NCBI GenBank assembly: GCA_018609125.1
Contig: JABAYF010000016.1
Span: 101,956 to 165,955, forward strand
Source: Candidatus Nanopelagicales bacterium
GTDB lineage: Bacteria > Actinomycetota > Actinomycetes > S36-B12
Direction: 5' to 3'
Length of the DNA: 64,000 nucleotides
The notes beneath the pieces were generated by a model, which was given only the letters and a program-made list of their open reading frames with translations, was not told where the DNA came from and did no database searches. The position numbers and the translations under genes are program-made. Every line of letters begins with the position of its first letter. The first letter of the stretch is position 1. Of the stretch, positions 48,349-58,333 are shown piece by piece.

Positions 48349-49332
48349 TCACGTCGAGGCAGCACCCAGAGAACGCCGCTGCATTCTTGCACCTTGGGCT
48401 TCAACCATGACTGCATCGACCATCCATCCATCGCCGCACGCTTTTGCAATAACGCTCACGGCCGTGCCTATCGCGTCGGGTAGCGACTCCGACGATACTT
48501 CTTGTGCGGCAACCAGTGTGAGGACTGAGGGTCCGGCGCCGGAGATGGTGGATGCCAATCCCTGGCCGCGTAAATCCCTGAGCACTCGATGCGAGTTCGG
48601 GTAAGCCTGCGCACGGGCATCCTGGTGCAGACGATCTTCTGTTGCAACGAAAAGTAGATCCGGTTGATCGCACAGGGCATGAGCGAGCGCGCCGGCACGA
48701 GCAAGGTTAAACACCGCTGCATCGCGGCTGACCGCGTCGGACAGAATACTTCTGGCTTCGGCAGTTACCAGCGGTGTTGACGGCACCGCCACGATCGGAA
48801 CGATGCGTGAATGCACATCTCGGCGGATGGCACGCGCAGCCGCATGGGTCTCGGTATCCTCCAGCCAAGCCAGCGTGAAGCCGCCGAGCAGAGCAGCCGC
48901 CACATTGTCGGGGTGGCCCTCCATGCCGCTGGCGATGTTGAGAACCGCATCATCGTTGAGTCGGTCGTCGCCATCGTCAATGAGTCCACGGGCGATGAGT
49001 AAGCCCGCAATGATCGCTGCGGCCGATGAGCCCAAACCGCGCCCCTGCGGAATAGTGTTGCGGCACTTGAGTAAAAGGCCGGGAAGCTCGATACCATTTT
49101 CGGCGAGACCAGCCGCAATTGCCTGTACCACCAGGTGCGTGTCATCGGTGGGAAGTTGGCCGGCTCCTTCGCCTTCGATGTCAACGCGCACTCCGGGGTC
49201 ATCGGTAATGACTGCCATGAGTTGGTCATGTTGACCAAGTGCGAGGCCCATCGTGTCGAAGCCGGGCCCAAGATTGGCGCTGGTTGCAGGGACGAGAACT
49301 TCGACCACCGTGCGCCTCAGCAGTTCACTCAC
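48349..49332 (-). CDS. thrB: Homoserine kinase
   Basis: 327 aa GHMP kinase. [17 protein letters not shown] at the N-terminus, the phosphate loop [14 protein letters not shown] and the C-terminal [13 protein letters not shown] motif are diagnostic. It phosphorylates L-homoserine for threonine synthase. The ATG overlaps the thrC stop by 4 bp. Confidence 0.95.
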   Translation of the reverse strand: MSELLRRTVVEVLVPATSANLGPGFDTMGLALGQHDQLMAVITDDPGVRVDIEGEGAGQLPTDDTHLVVQAIAAGLAENGIELPGLLLKCRNTIPQGRGLGSSAAAIIAGLLIARGLIDDGDDRLNDDAVLNIASGMEGHPDNVAAALLGGFTLAWLEDTETHAAARAIRRDVHSRIVPIVAVPSTPLVTAEARSILSDAVSRDAAVFNLARAGALAHALCDQPDLLFVATEDRLHQDARAQAYPNSHRVLRDLRGQGLASTISGAGPSVLTLVAAQEVSSESLPDAIGTAVSVIAKACGDGWMVDAVMVEAQGARMQRRSLGAAST

Positions 49333-50414
49333 TCGCGTAGGCCCAACCGTGCCGCTGCCGAATCGGCATCAATGGGCACAACGACGGGTTCTGGTGCATC
49401 CTTTAGCGCCCACTGCGGATCCTTCAACCCGTTGCCGGTGAGGGTGCACACGATCGTTTGACCAGGGTCCACCCGGCCTTGCGCATGTGCCTGCAACAAA
49501 CCAGCAACGCTCGCAGCACTGGCCGGCTCACAAAACAAGCCCTCCTTCCCCGCTAGGAGATGATAGGCAGACAAAATTTGCTCATCAGTGACCGCATCGA
49601 TTGTGCCCCCGGACTCATCGCGCGCGGCCTCGGCCTGCTGCCAGGAAGCCGGATTACCGATGCGAATCGCCGTCGCGATGGTCTCTGGCGCCAAGATGGG
49701 ATGCCCGGTCACGATGGGTGCAGACCCGGCCGCCTGGAAACCCCACATGCGTGGACGCCGGGTTGCCAATTGATCCTGGGCATACTCGGTGTAACCCTGC
49801 CAATACGCGGTGATGTTGCCCGCATTTCCCACCGGCAAACAATGAATATCGGGAGCATCGCCGAGTAGATCGACGATCTCGAAACTGGCGGTCTTCTGGC
49901 CCTCGATGCGATCAGGATTGACGCTATTGACCAGGGACACCGGGTAGCGATCGGCCAGATCACGAGCCAGGGTGAGGCAGTCGTCGAAGTTGCCCTGAAC
50001 CTGAAGAAGTGCAGCTCCGTGGACTATCGCTTGAGCGAGTTTGCCCATGGCGATTTTTCCCTCGGGCACGAGCACGGCACACACCATGCCAGCTTTCACT
50101 GCGTACGCCGCAGCGCTCGCCGATGTGTTGCCCGTGGACGCGCAGATGACGGCGCGCGCCCCTTCTTGAGCTGCCTTGGAGATCGCCATCGTCATGCCAC
50201 GGTCCTTGAAAGATCCGGTGGGGTTAGCGCCGTCATACTTCAGCCAGACCGCACAACCGGTCATCTCTGACAGGGTGCAGGCATAGACCAGCGGCGTACC
50301 GCCTTCGCGCAACGACACAACCGGGGTGTGTTCATCAACAGGAAGTCGGTCGCGGTATTCCTCGATCAGCCCCCGCCACTGGCGCGTCCCGGTGCGCGTC
50401 ACCTCAATAGTCAC
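49329..50414 (-). CDS. thrC: Threonine synthase
   Basis: 361 aa, the short PLP fold II form. PLP Lys is in GSFKDRGM, and the phosphate loop is [24 protein letters not shown] is also present. It converts O-phosphohomoserine to threonine. The ATG overlaps the hom stop by 4 bp, so hom-thrC-thrB are translationally coupled. Confidence 0.95.
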   Translation of the reverse strand: MTIEVTRTGTRQWRGLIEEYRDRLPVDEHTPVVSLREGGTPLVYACTLSEMTGCAVWLKYDGANPTGSFKDRGMTMAISKAAQEGARAVICASTGNTSASAAAYAVKAGMVCAVLVPEGKIAMGKLAQAIVHGAALLQVQGNFDDCLTLARDLADRYPVSLVNSVNPDRIEGQKTASFEIVDLLGDAPDIHCLPVGNAGNITAYWQGYTEYAQDQLATRRPRMWGFQAAGSAPIVTGHPILAPETIATAIRIGNPASWQQAEAARDESGGTIDAVTDEQILSAYHLLAGKEGLFCEPASAASVAGLLQAHAQGRVDPGQTIVCTLTGNGLKDPQWALKDAPEPVVVPIDADSAAARLGLRE

Positions 50415-51721
50415 TGTCCCGCCTCGCCTTCGACACGCATGACGCCAAGAATGCTTTTCACGAAATCTTGCCCTCTGAGGTACTCAACAGTCTGCTGCAG
50501 GGCTCCTGCTTCAGCCAGGTGCGACCGCACGATCAACCCAGCCTCATCACCATGCCCATCTTGCCTCACCACCTGAATGCTCACGCCGTGATCGGCGAAG
50601 GCTTGAGCGATCGCGGCCAGCACGCCGGGCTTGTCCGAGACCTCCATGTTGACGTAGTAGCGCGTGAGCGCCAGCGAACTAGGCAGCACTGGCAATTTCG
50701 CATAAATCGATTCGCCAGGGCCTCGACTACCCGCAAATCGATTGCGCGCCGCGGCAATGACGTCGCCGAGAACCGCACTGGCAGTGGGTTGGCCGCCAGC
50801 CCCTCGGCCATAGAGCATGATTTCCCCAGCCGCATCGGCCTCGATAAAGACCGCGTTGAATGCGTCGCGAACGCTGGCCAGTGGATGTTCGCGGGGAACC
50901 ATCGTTGGGTGAACCCGCACGATGACACCTTCTTCGCCGGACGCGCCCGTCGCACGCTCCGCGACAGCGAGGAGTTTGATCACAAACCCCATCTCGCGCG
51001 CCGCATCAACATCTGCCGCGGTGACCTCTTCGATTCCCTCACACGATACCTGGTCCATGGTGACCCGTGTGTGAAATGCCAACTCAGCCAAAATTGCTGC
51101 CTTGGCCGCAGCGTCATGACCGCCCACATCTGCAGTGGGATCGGCTTCGGCATAACCCAATTGCTGGGCTTGGGCTAGGGCAACGGCATAGTCAGCACCT
51201 GATTCATCCATTTGAGAAAGGATAAAATTCGTCGTTCCGTTGACGATGCCCATCACTTTGCTGACCCGGTCACCGGCAAGTGACTCTCGCAAGGGGCGAA
51301 TCAACGGTATAGCGCCGGCCACAGCAGCCTCGAAATAAAGATCGACGCCGCACTCTTCCGCAGTTGCATAAAGCGTCGCGCCATCAGCTGCAACCAGAGC
51401 CTTGTTCGCCGTGATCACGCTTGATCCCGCACGCATCGCGGCAAGAATCAGTGTTCTCGCCGGTTCGATGCCACCCATGACTTCAATCACGAGATCTGCA
51501 CCGCTGGCCGCGAGTGCCTGGGCATCAGCGGTCAGCAACGAATCATCGATACCAGTGCGTTGCAAAGAGGTGTCGCGCACCGCAACGCCAGTGAGACGCA
51601 GAGGGACGCCGACGCGGGCAGCGAAGTCGCCTGCGTGTGCTGTGAGTTGCTGAACCACCTGCTGGCCCACCGTGCCACCGCCGAGCAGGGCAACCGTGAT
51701 CTCGTCGGGTTGGTTAGACAT
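50411..51721 (-). CDS. hom: Homoserine dehydrogenase
   Basis: 436 aa. NAD(P)-binding ALLGGGTVG at the N-terminus, the catalytic core with [11 protein letters not shown] and [22 protein letters not shown], and a C-terminal ACT domain ([23 protein letters not shown]) that in Actinobacteria senses threonine. AGGAG lies 5 nt before the ATG at 51721, preferred over the GTG at 51727. The first 8 bp overlap the end of lysA. Confidence 0.95.
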   Translation of the reverse strand: MSNQPDEITVALLGGGTVGQQVVQQLTAHAGDFAARVGVPLRLTGVAVRDTSLQRTGIDDSLLTADAQALAASGADLVIEVMGGIEPARTLILAAMRAGSSVITANKALVAADGATLYATAEECGVDLYFEAAVAGAIPLIRPLRESLAGDRVSKVMGIVNGTTNFILSQMDESGADYAVALAQAQQLGYAEADPTADVGGHDAAAKAAILAELAFHTRVTMDQVSCEGIEEVTAADVDAAREMGFVIKLLAVAERATGASGEEGVIVRVHPTMVPREHPLASVRDAFNAVFIEADAAGEIMLYGRGAGGQPTASAVLGDVIAAARNRFAGSRGPGESIYAKLPVLPSSLALTRYYVNMEVSDKPGVLAAIAQAFADHGVSIQVVRQDGHGDEAGLIVRSHLAEAGALQQTVEYLRGQDFVKSILGVMRVEGEAGQ

Positions 51722-53207
51722 GCACACTCCTAGACGCGGATGGGTGGTGCGGCTCAGTTGTGGCCGATGACCCAGCGGCCGTATGGTCGCGGCTTACGGC
51801 CCCCGGGTCTAACAACAATAAGTCGTCCTCGGTTTCGCGGCGCAAAATAACCGATGCGCTGCCTTGGTTTACGCCGACCACACCGGGCCGCGGGATATAG
51901 TTGTACTGCGATGCCATGGAACGGCAATACGCACCCGTAGCCGCCACTGCAAGCAAATCTCCAGGGGCGATGTCGCCGGGCAGCCACGCATCGCGCACCA
52001 CAATATCTCCACTCTCGCAGTGCTTTCCCACCACTCGACTCATCATCGGTTCAGCAGTGGAAACACGATTTGCAAGGATCACCGTGTAGTCCGCGTCGTA
52101 GAGTGCGGTTCGAATATTATCGCTCATGCCCCCATCAACAGAGACGTACATGCGCTGCTGGTCATGCCCTAATGACACGGGCTTAACCGTGCCTACCTCG
52201 TACACCGTGATGCCTGCAGGCCCAACGATCGCGCGGCCGGGTTCAAAAGCGAGGCGTGGAAGCGGTAGTTCAACTCGCGCGCAGGCTTGCTGAACGATCT
52301 CTCGCAATGCAGCGGCCATGTGGTCAACATCAAGGGGATCATCGGCCGTGGTGTACGCGATACCCATTCCGCCACCGAGATTTAACTCCTGAACAACGAT
52401 GCCGTGGCGTTGTCGGATATCAGCAGCCAGGGCGACCACACGCGCAGCAGCTACTTCGAATCCGGCGGCATCGAAGATCTGCGAACCAATGTGGGAATGC
52501 AAACCCATCATGTTCAATGTTGGTGCAGCAATGACGCGATCAACTGCATCCGTTGCCTTTCCATCGGCCAGCGATAAGCCAAACTTTTGATCTTCATGTG
52601 CTGTTGCGATGAATTCGTGGGTGTGCGCTTCCACCCCAACGGTGACCCGAACAAGCACATCTACCTGCCGACCGAAATGTGCCGCCGCGGCTGCTACGCG
52701 GTCGATCTCGGTGACGGAATCAACAACGATTCGACCCACGCCCACCTCAACGGCGTGATTGATTTCGGCTACCGACTTGTTGTTTCCGTGGAAGAGGATC
52801 CGACTCGGGTCGACACCGGCTCGAAGCGCAACGAGTAATTCGCCCCCGGTACTCACATCTATACCGAGGCCTTCTTCGCTCACCCACCTCGCGATAGCGG
52901 TGGCGAGAAAAGCTTTCGCCGCGTAGTAGACGTCGGCGGGCATCTCGGCTGTGTCGTAGGCCGCCTTGAATCGGGCCGCACGTTGGCGAAAATCACTCTC
53001 GTCGACCACATATAAGGGTGTGTGAAACTCCTCAGCAAGGTCGCTGACGGATTTACCCGCGATCGTGAGTTCCCCCTCAGCGGACCGAGCAGCATTGGTC
53101 GGCCAGATTCCTGGGTCAAGATCGCCAGACGTAGACACCGGCCGCTGCGGTAGGACGTGAGAGACCACCACATCGCCATGCCGGGGGCCGGCGGGGTGAG
53201 CGCGCAT
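51714..53207 (-). CDS. lysA: Diaminopimelate decarboxylase
   Basis: 497 aa fold-III PLP enzyme. PLP Lys is in VYYAAKAFL, the phosphate site in LNLGGGMGIAY, and the active-site CESGD near residue 400. It converts meso-diaminopimelate to lysine. The C-terminus has a 30-residue tail beyond the usual end, rich in Ser/His. The ATG at 53207 has TACCCT 6 nt upstream, fitting leaderless transcription from its own promoter in the 64-bp gap to argS. Confidence 0.94.
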   Translation of the reverse strand: MRAHPAGPRHGDVVVSHVLPQRPVSTSGDLDPGIWPTNAARSAEGELTIAGKSVSDLAEEFHTPLYVVDESDFRQRAARFKAAYDTAEMPADVYYAAKAFLATAIARWVSEEGLGIDVSTGGELLVALRAGVDPSRILFHGNNKSVAEINHAVEVGVGRIVVDSVTEIDRVAAAAAHFGRQVDVLVRVTVGVEAHTHEFIATAHEDQKFGLSLADGKATDAVDRVIAAPTLNMMGLHSHIGSQIFDAAGFEVAAARVVALAADIRQRHGIVVQELNLGGGMGIAYTTADDPLDVDHMAAALREIVQQACARVELPLPRLAFEPGRAIVGPAGITVYEVGTVKPVSLGHDQQRMYVSVDGGMSDNIRTALYDADYTVILANRVSTAEPMMSRVVGKHCESGDIVVRDAWLPGDIAPGDLLAVAATGAYCRSMASQYNYIPRPGVVGVNQGSASVILRRETEDDLLLLDPGAVSRDHTAAGSSATTEPHHPSASRSVHV

Positions 53208-53213
53208 AGGTTG

Positions 53214-53219
53214 AGGGTA
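53214..53219 (-). promoter_or_regulatory. Putative -10 box of leaderless lysA
   Basis: TACCCT on the minus strand, 6 nt before the lysA ATG, with no Shine-Dalgarno sequence. It suggests that lysA-hom-thrC-thrB has a promoter separate from argS. Confidence 0.45.
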
Positions 53220-53271
53220 GTCGGCCCCGCCTAGACCGGATATTTGTGGGCCTTGATCCCCACATCAACCC

Positions 53272-54930
53272 CTACATTCGCTCCGGGGCGCTCACGCCGC
53301 ACAGGTCCAGACCATTGGCCAACACCTGGCGGGTAGCAGCACACATCCACAATCGCGCTAGCTGCTCGTCAGTGAAGTCTTCGTCGGCCCGGGGTAGCAC
53401 TCGGCAGGCGTCGTAGAAACGGTGATAAGCGGTGGCGAGATCCTCAAGATAGCGAGGCACCCGATGGGGTTGGCGCAGTTGCGCTGCGGTGGCCACGACC
53501 GCTGGGAACTGCGCGAGGGAGCGGAGGAGTTCACCTTCACGTTCGTGCATCAACACGCCCGGGTCGTAGGTTGCCTGAGCCCAATCCACGCCATGATCGG
53601 CAGCTTTACGCAGCACCGAGCAAATCCGGGCGTGAGCGTATTGGACGTAGTACACCGGATTGTCATTGGTGCGTTGCATAAGTACGTCGAGATCGAGCAC
53701 CAGTGGAGATTCAACCGGATACCTAATGAGGGAGTAGCGAGCAGCGTCAACGCCGACCTCATCGACAAGGTCTTCCAAACTGATGATGTTGCCCGCCCGC
53801 TTACTCAGTCGGACCTCGGCCCCGGCCTTCATCATCTTCACCAATTGGCCGATCAGGATTTCCACATTGACATCAGGGTTATCGCCGGCACAGGCAGCCA
53901 CCGCTCGGAGTCGGTTCACATAACCGTGGTGGTCAGCGCCTAGGAGGTAGATCGCCGTATCAAAGCCGCGGGTGCGCTTGTCTAGGTAGTAGGCGGTGTC
54001 TGAGGCAAAGTAGGTCAGTTCACCATCTGCCTTGATCAGCACGCGATCCTTATCGTCGCCAAAGGTCGAGGTTCGCAACCACACGGCACCGTCACTTTCA
54101 TAGATGTGGCCTTGCTCGCGAAGGCGACTCATCGCTTTTGGAACGGCGCCAGACTCGTGTAGGCCACGTTCGGAGGACCACACGTCGAAATGCGTGCGGA
54201 ACAATTCCAGCACCCGGTGCTGCTGATCAAGTTGAAGCGCATAAGCGAGTTCACGAAACTCAACGAGTTGCTCAGCCTCGGGCAAATCAACAATATGTGG
54301 GTTCTCGCTGAGGATCTGAGCGGCCAGGTCAACGATGTACCCCCCGTGATAGCCGTCTTCTGGCACCGGCTGGCCGTGCGCGGCTGCCATGACCGAGGCC
54401 GCGAAGCGTTCCATCTGCACACCGCGGTCGTTGATGTAGAACTCCCGGGCAACATGGGCACCGTTAGCTTCAAGCACGCGCGCCAAGGCATCGCCGACCG
54501 CTGCCCAGCGCGTATGGCCCAGATGAAGGGGACCGGTGGGATTTGCTGAAATGAATTCAACGTTGATTGACCGGCCACTGAGTGCGTCACCACCGCCATA
54601 GTGCGCGCCCAAGGCCACGATCACTCCGGCAAGTTCACCCTGGGTGGCCGCGGAGAGTCTGAAGTTCAAAAATCCTGGTCCGGCCACGTCTACGGCATCG
54701 ATACCTGGTTCCTGCATCAAGCGTCGGGCCAACACTTCAGCTACCTGACGTGGGGAAACGCCCGCGGTCTTGGCCAGGCTCAGCGCAATGGGGGTGGAAT
54801 AGTCGCCATGATCGCGGACTCGAGGGCGCTCAATGACCACCTCATCGGGGACTGCCAAGGACAGTTCGCCAGCGGCCACCGCAGCCACCACCACGTCGCG
54901 CACGGTTTGGCCGAGAAGTTCAGGGGTCAC
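53272..54930 (-). CDS. argS: Arginyl-tRNA synthetase
   Basis: 552 aa class I synthetase. The HIGH-type motif reads PTGPLHLGHTRW near residue 115, the second signature loop VRLSKRAGN near 370, and a C-terminal DALR anticodon-binding domain (DLATAYHRFYDACRVL). Start is GTG at 54930 with TACGCT 8 nt upstream. The tRNA-Arg gene at 55900 is a possible substrate. Confidence 0.96.
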   Translation of the reverse strand: MTPELLGQTVRDVVVAAVAAGELSLAVPDEVVIERPRVRDHGDYSTPIALSLAKTAGVSPRQVAEVLARRLMQEPGIDAVDVAGPGFLNFRLSAATQGELAGVIVALGAHYGGGDALSGRSINVEFISANPTGPLHLGHTRWAAVGDALARVLEANGAHVAREFYINDRGVQMERFAASVMAAAHGQPVPEDGYHGGYIVDLAAQILSENPHIVDLPEAEQLVEFRELAYALQLDQQHRVLELFRTHFDVWSSERGLHESGAVPKAMSRLREQGHIYESDGAVWLRTSTFGDDKDRVLIKADGELTYFASDTAYYLDKRTRGFDTAIYLLGADHHGYVNRLRAVAACAGDNPDVNVEILIGQLVKMMKAGAEVRLSKRAGNIISLEDLVDEVGVDAARYSLIRYPVESPLVLDLDVLMQRTNDNPVYYVQYAHARICSVLRKAADHGVDWAQATYDPGVLMHEREGELLRSLAQFPAVVATAAQLRQPHRVPRYLEDLATAYHRFYDACRVLPRADEDFTDEQLARLWMCAATRQVLANGLDLCGVSAPERM

Positions 54931-54938
54931 GACACATC

Positions 54939-54970
54939 AGCGTAGTGGGGGGCAGGTCACCGACCGGTGA
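54939..54970. promoter_or_regulatory. argS promoter box and palindrome in the argS/csp intergenic region
   Basis: On the minus strand TACGCT (54944-54939) lies 8 nt before argS. Next to it TCACCG (54957-54962), AC, CGGTGA (54965-54970) is a perfect 6-bp-arm inverted repeat. The rest of the 300-bp divergent gap (54931-55230) has no gene; it should contain the cold-shock gene promoter and leader. Confidence 0.4.
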
Positions 54971-55230
54971 GCGGATGTATTGAGCGTATGGGGTTGCCCC
55001 CACCAACATGACCGGCCCAAGCGTGCTACGGTCGTACTGGCTGTGCTGCACTAAAACCACCGTTCGTGCAGTGACCCGTCGCTTGACGGCAATGGGTTGC
55101 TGTGGCTTCTGGAGGGTCTTCCTTCTGGGGACAAGCCGGGACGTCGGCACGCACCACCAGCCCGCCGGGCAGCAAGTCCGGCGTCCGACGCAATCCCCTT
55201 AAGTGGATTCATCGCAAGGAGTTACATCGC

Positions 55231-55434
55231 ATGGCACAGGGAACTGTGAAGTGGTTCAACGCAGAAAAAGGCTTCGGCTTCATTGCTCAGGCTGACGGAG
55301 GTGCCGATGTTTTCGTGCACTTCACCGCAATTCAGGCCGACGGCTACCGCTCGCTAGACGAGAACCAGGCCGTTGAGTTTGACATCGTTCAGGGCCCCAA
55401 GGGTCCGCAGGCTGACAACGTCCGCATGATCTGA
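55231..55434 (+). CDS. Cold-shock domain protein
   Basis: 67 aa OB-fold CspA-type protein. RNP1 KGFGFI and RNP2 VFVHF are both intact in [15 protein letters not shown] and [10 protein letters not shown]. It binds single-stranded RNA/DNA and acts as an RNA chaperone. AAGGAG lies 9 nt before the ATG. A strong intrinsic terminator follows. The frame can be read upstream into the leader, but the ATG after the ribosome site is clearly the start. Confidence 0.96.
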   Translation: MAQGTVKWFNAEKGFGFIAQADGGADVFVHFTAIQADGYRSLDENQAVEFDIVQGPKGPQADNVRMI

Positions 55435-55453
55435 CGTTTTTTCCCAGTCTTTG

Positions 55454-55485
55454 AAAGGCCCCGATGCGAAAGCGTCGGGGCCTTT
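55454..55485 (+). terminator. Intrinsic terminator after cold-shock gene
   Basis: A 14-bp stem (55454-55467 with 55472-55485) closed by a GAAA tetraloop has only one G-U pair. The AAAGG start and CCTTT end give a short T tract at the 3' side. It is 19 bp after the stop codon. Confidence 0.85.
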
Positions 55486-55534
55486 CGCATGCCCGCGGTT
55501 GTGAATCACACCGATCCATGGGCAAGATGGACTC

Positions 55535-55837
55535 ATGAGTGAGGATATTGAGCGCCTGCTGGCCGAGATTGACTCCGCCACGGGTTCAGCCTCGACCCCC
55601 GCGAAAAAAGAGACCGGGTCACCCCCGGCGCCCAGCAAGGATGCAAACCTGGCGTCCTCAAGCGGAGGTCGCGTAGGTTTTGCGGTCGTTGCCGCCGTTG
55701 TTTTTGGTGTCATCGGGCTTGTCGTTGGCCTCTTCGTGCCCTTCCTGTTGGGCACCTTCAGTACCGGCGTGGGCGCGGCATTTGGCGCCTTCCTCACGGC
55801 CCTGGTTGCCGGACCGCCGCGGTGGTTTTCTTCCTAG
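55535..55837 (+). CDS. Small membrane protein, unrecognised
   Basis: 100 aa. The first 45 residues are polar with an acidic helix (MSEDIERLLAEID) and a Ser/Pro/Lys linker. Then two hydrophobic segments (VGFAVVAAVVFGVIGLVVGLF and FLLGTFSTGVGAAFGAFLTAL) make a hairpin. No ribosome site or -10 box at the usual distance was found. Base composition is like its neighbours. Function unknown. Confidence 0.55.
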   Translation: MSEDIERLLAEIDSATGSASTPAKKETGSPPAPSKDANLASSSGGRVGFAVVAAVVFGVIGLVVGLFVPFLLGTFSTGVGAAFGAFLTALVAGPPRWFSS

Positions 55838-55899
55838 CAGCTGGGTAAATACGCGCCCGGAGTGCAACCTAGCCGCACTGCTAAAGTGCCAAATCCCTA

Positions 55900-55971
55900 G
55901 CCCCCGTAGCTCAGGGGATAGAGCATTGGCCTCCGAAGCCATGTGCGCAGGTTCGAATCCTGCCGGGGGCA
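55900..55971 (+). tRNA. tRNA-Arg (anticodon CCG)
   Basis: Cloverleaf read by eye: acceptor GCCCCCG/CGGGGGC, D-arm GCTC...GAGC, anticodon loop CTCCGAA with CCG at 55933-55935, T-arm GCAGG-TTCGAAT-CCTGC, discriminator A at 55971. CCA is not encoded. It reads CGG codons. Confidence 0.95.
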
Positions 55972-56008
55972 CGCCATCGTGGCACTCCCCCAAAGCTGAA
56001 AGGCTTAC

Positions 56009-57481
56009 ATGACGTCCAACCAGGTTCCCCAGATCGCCACTGTTCCTGATCCCCGGCGTTGGAAAGCCTTGATTGTTATTGCTATCGCTCAGTTGATGGT
56101 GGTTTTGGACGCATCCATTGTCAACATTGCACTGCCGTCCATTCAACTGGATCTGGGCATTTCAGATGCGGATCGGCAGTGGGTCGTCACCGCCTACACG
56201 CTGGCATTCGGCGGGTTACTCCTTCTCGGCGGTCGCATTGCTGACTACGCCGGGCGTAAGCGCATGTTCATCGTTGGTCTCATCGGTTTCGCCTTTGCCT
56301 CCGCGCTCGGCGGGTTGTCGACCAGCGCCTGGATGCTTTACACCGCTCGTGGCTTGCAGGGCTTATTTGCCGCGATCTTGGCTCCGGCCGCACTGTCTTT
56401 GATTAGCGTCACCTTCACCGAGTCCAAGGAGCGCGCCCGAGCATTTGCGGTCTATGGCGCCCTTGCCGGCGGTGGCGCCGCGATCGGTTTGGTCATGGGA
56501 GGCATCCTCACCGAATTTGCATCCTGGCACTGGACACTGCTGGTCAACGTGCCCATCGCCCTGGTGGCCCTGGTGCTGGCCGTCCCCTTCGTGCGCGAAT
56601 CACGCGCCACCGGCGAGACCAAGTACGACATTCCTGGTGCGATCACCGTCACCCTCGGGTTGGTTTCGTTGGTGTACGGCATCACCCAGGCCGAAAGCAA
56701 CGGCTGGGGTGGCACCTCAACCCTGACTTTCATGGGCGTTGGCATAGTGCTCCTCGCCCTGTTCATGTTCATTGAAACACGCACGTCACACCCACTACTG
56801 CCGGTGAAGATCTTGCTGAACCGTAATCGTGGCGGCGCCTATCTCGCATCGTTCTTCGTTGGCGTGGGGCTGTTTGCGATGTTCTTGTTCCTCAGTTTCT
56901 ATTTCCAGGGCGTTTTGGGGTACAGCCCCTTGCAGTCCGGGCTGCTCTTCCTGCCCTTCTCCGCCGGCATCATCGTCAGTGCCGGCATCTCCAGCCAACT
57001 ACTCCCCCGCTTTGGCCCCCGTTACATCACCGGTACCGGCTTTATCCTCGCTGTCGTGGGTATGAGCCTGCTAATTCGCCTGACCCCGGGCAGTTCCTAT
57101 GTTGGCGACATCCTGCCCGCAATGGTCATTCTCAGCCTCGGCATGGGCCTGATCTTTGTGCCACTGTCGGCGACCGCGCTCTTCGCGGTGGGCCACCACG
57201 ATGCCGGTGTGGCATCCGCGGTCTTGAACACCAGCCAGCAGATTGGTGGCTCCATCGGCGTTGCTTTCCTCAACACCGTGGCCGCGTCTACCACCGCAGC
57301 GTTCGTCATCGACAATCAACTTCCTGGGCCCACACCAGATGCCTTGGTCGCTGGTTTCTCAACCGGATTTATCTGGGGCGCAGCAATTCTTGCGTTTGCC
57401 GGAATTGTGTGGATCACCCTGGTCAACATGACCAAGAAGGACATGGCCGCAAACGACAGCCCCACCGCACACGTGGGGTGA
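56009..57481 (+). CDS. MFS drug exporter, DHA2 (EmrB/QacA-like) family
   Basis: 490 aa with 14 membrane helices. The family motif LDASIVNIALPSI in TM1 and the loop-2/3 GGRIADYAGRKRMF are diagnostic of DHA2 proton antiporters. Motif C-type Gly-Pro-rich sequence occurs around GGGAAIGLVMGGIL. AAAGG lies about 6 nt before the ATG. It lies directly after tRNA-Arg with no regulator gene adjacent. Cargo unknown; multidrug efflux is typical. Confidence 0.9.
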   Translation: MTSNQVPQIATVPDPRRWKALIVIAIAQLMVVLDASIVNIALPSIQLDLGISDADRQWVVTAYTLAFGGLLLLGGRIADYAGRKRMFIVGLIGFAFASALGGLSTSAWMLYTARGLQGLFAAILAPAALSLISVTFTESKERARAFAVYGALAGGGAAIGLVMGGILTEFASWHWTLLVNVPIALVALVLAVPFVRESRATGETKYDIPGAITVTLGLVSLVYGITQAESNGWGGTSTLTFMGVGIVLLALFMFIETRTSHPLLPVKILLNRNRGGAYLASFFVGVGLFAMFLFLSFYFQGVLGYSPLQSGLLFLPFSAGIIVSAGISSQLLPRFGPRYITGTGFILAVVGMSLLIRLTPGSSYVGDILPAMVILSLGMGLIFVPLSATALFAVGHHDAGVASAVLNTSQQIGGSIGVAFLNTVAASTTAAFVIDNQLPGPTPDALVAGFSTGFIWGAAILAFAGIVWITLVNMTKKDMAANDSPTAHVG

Positions 57482-57518
57482 ACACAACGGGGCTGCCGGT
57501 GAATTAGCGACGGATCTG

Positions 57519-57986
57519 TCAGGCTCCTCGGCGAGAGTCGCCGTGGTCGCGCAGAGGATCAATGCCCACATAGTGCTGACCGACCCTCAGCAGCTGCTCA
57601 TCGGTGAGATCGTCAATGTCCGCGCGGACATCGGCGATGACCTTAGCCGCGAGCGCGGGTTCATGCTTTTCGACATAGGCAACGAAGTGGTGACTGGCAT
57701 TGGATTTCCCCTTACCGTGTCCAAGGAGAAGAATCGCACCCGCGGGTCGCAATGCTTCAGCGATCGCGCGCCAGTAAACATCGCTATCGTCTTCGTAAGT
57801 GCCGTTTGGGTTCCCGTGGCGGTGGTACACATTGTGGTAGCGGCCCTTGGGATCGTCTGCGCGCACGTGCTCGGGATCGGAATGATCTGGTGAATCGATC
57901 GCGTAGATTCTGGTGGAGCGAAAGTCGATGGCAGCGATGGCGACCCGGTCGGTGAGGTTGATGGCGTTGGTGATGTCATCAGCCAT
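57519..57986 (-). CDS. eRF1-fold-like (translational-machinery/host-attachment type) protein
   Basis: 155 aa. A beta-rich N-terminal part (VAIAAIDFRSTRIYAID, about 15-31) is followed by a His/Asp-rich loop, helix VYWRAIAEALRPAG, strand AILLLGHGKGKSN (about 84-96), then HFVAYVEKHEPALAAKVI. This order (strand, helix, loop with a G-x-GK, second helix) matches from memory the small bacterial proteins annotated as translational machinery or host-attachment proteins, related to the eRF1/Pelota central domain. The GxGK segment resembles a phosphate loop but no Walker B is seen. The ATG overlaps the stop of its upstream partner by one base (TGATG). Function is not established; assignment is tentative. 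Confidence 0.55.
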   Translation of the reverse strand: MADDITNAINLTDRVAIAAIDFRSTRIYAIDSPDHSDPEHVRADDPKGRYHNVYHRHGNPNGTYEDDSDVYWRAIAEALRPAGAILLLGHGKGKSNASHHFVAYVEKHEPALAAKVIADVRADIDDLTDEQLLRVGQHYVGIDPLRDHGDSRRGA

Positions 57987-58288
57987 CAGATTTCCTCCCC
58001 CTTGGGCTTGGGATCAAAGCCGGCGTTAGCCAGCATGCGCCGAAGATCGACCACCATCTCGGTGCCGAGGTCCTTATCGCGGGGGCGATCAAGAACCTCA
58101 GTTTCGGCCCCGATGGTCACTTTGAAACGACCGTCGTGACGTTCTTCAACCTCACCAACCGCTTCCATCAAGGACAGCGCGTCGTGCCAACGAATATTGT
58201 GGCTGACGGGGTGGGCGAAGATCACCGACAACGTATTGAGGTGATGATTATTGAGGTGGACGGGCAATTCGCCCGATGCATGTGCCAT
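57986..58288 (-). CDS. Conserved hypothetical, partner of eRF1-like protein
   Basis: 100 aa. His-rich N-terminus (VHLNNHHLNTL), then SVIFAHPVSHNIRWHDALSLM, a GEVEERHDGRFKVTIGAETEV strand pair, and MVVDLRRMLANAGF helix. The helix-strand-strand-helix pattern with a central H-D-G-R-F is loosely like small dsRBD/HicA-type RNA-binding folds; I do not claim membership. It is coupled to the downstream gene (1-base overlap), so the two products probably act together. Start ATG at 58288 lacks a convincing ribosome site. Confidence 0.6.
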   Translation of the reverse strand: MAHASGELPVHLNNHHLNTLSVIFAHPVSHNIRWHDALSLMEAVGEVEERHDGRFKVTIGAETEVLDRPRDKDLGTEMVVDLRRMLANAGFDPKPKGEEI

Positions 58289-58333
58289 GGACTCAGCCTG
58301 TCACAACGTGAGCGGTGATCACGCGTCAGGGAG

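Noticed and set aside
54931..55230. Open frame reading from 55102 into the cold-shock protein as an N-terminal extension
   Set aside because: The ATG at 55231 has a ribosome site and family-typical start; upstream codons are leader sequence.
55354..55797. 147-aa open frame antisense to cold-shock and the small membrane gene
   Set aside because: Crosses a strong terminator and two plus-strand genes; low-complexity Thr/Pro composition.
55900..57481. tRNA-Arg as an integration site for a mobile element
   Set aside because: No integrase, no direct repeat of the tRNA 3' end and no composition break nearby.
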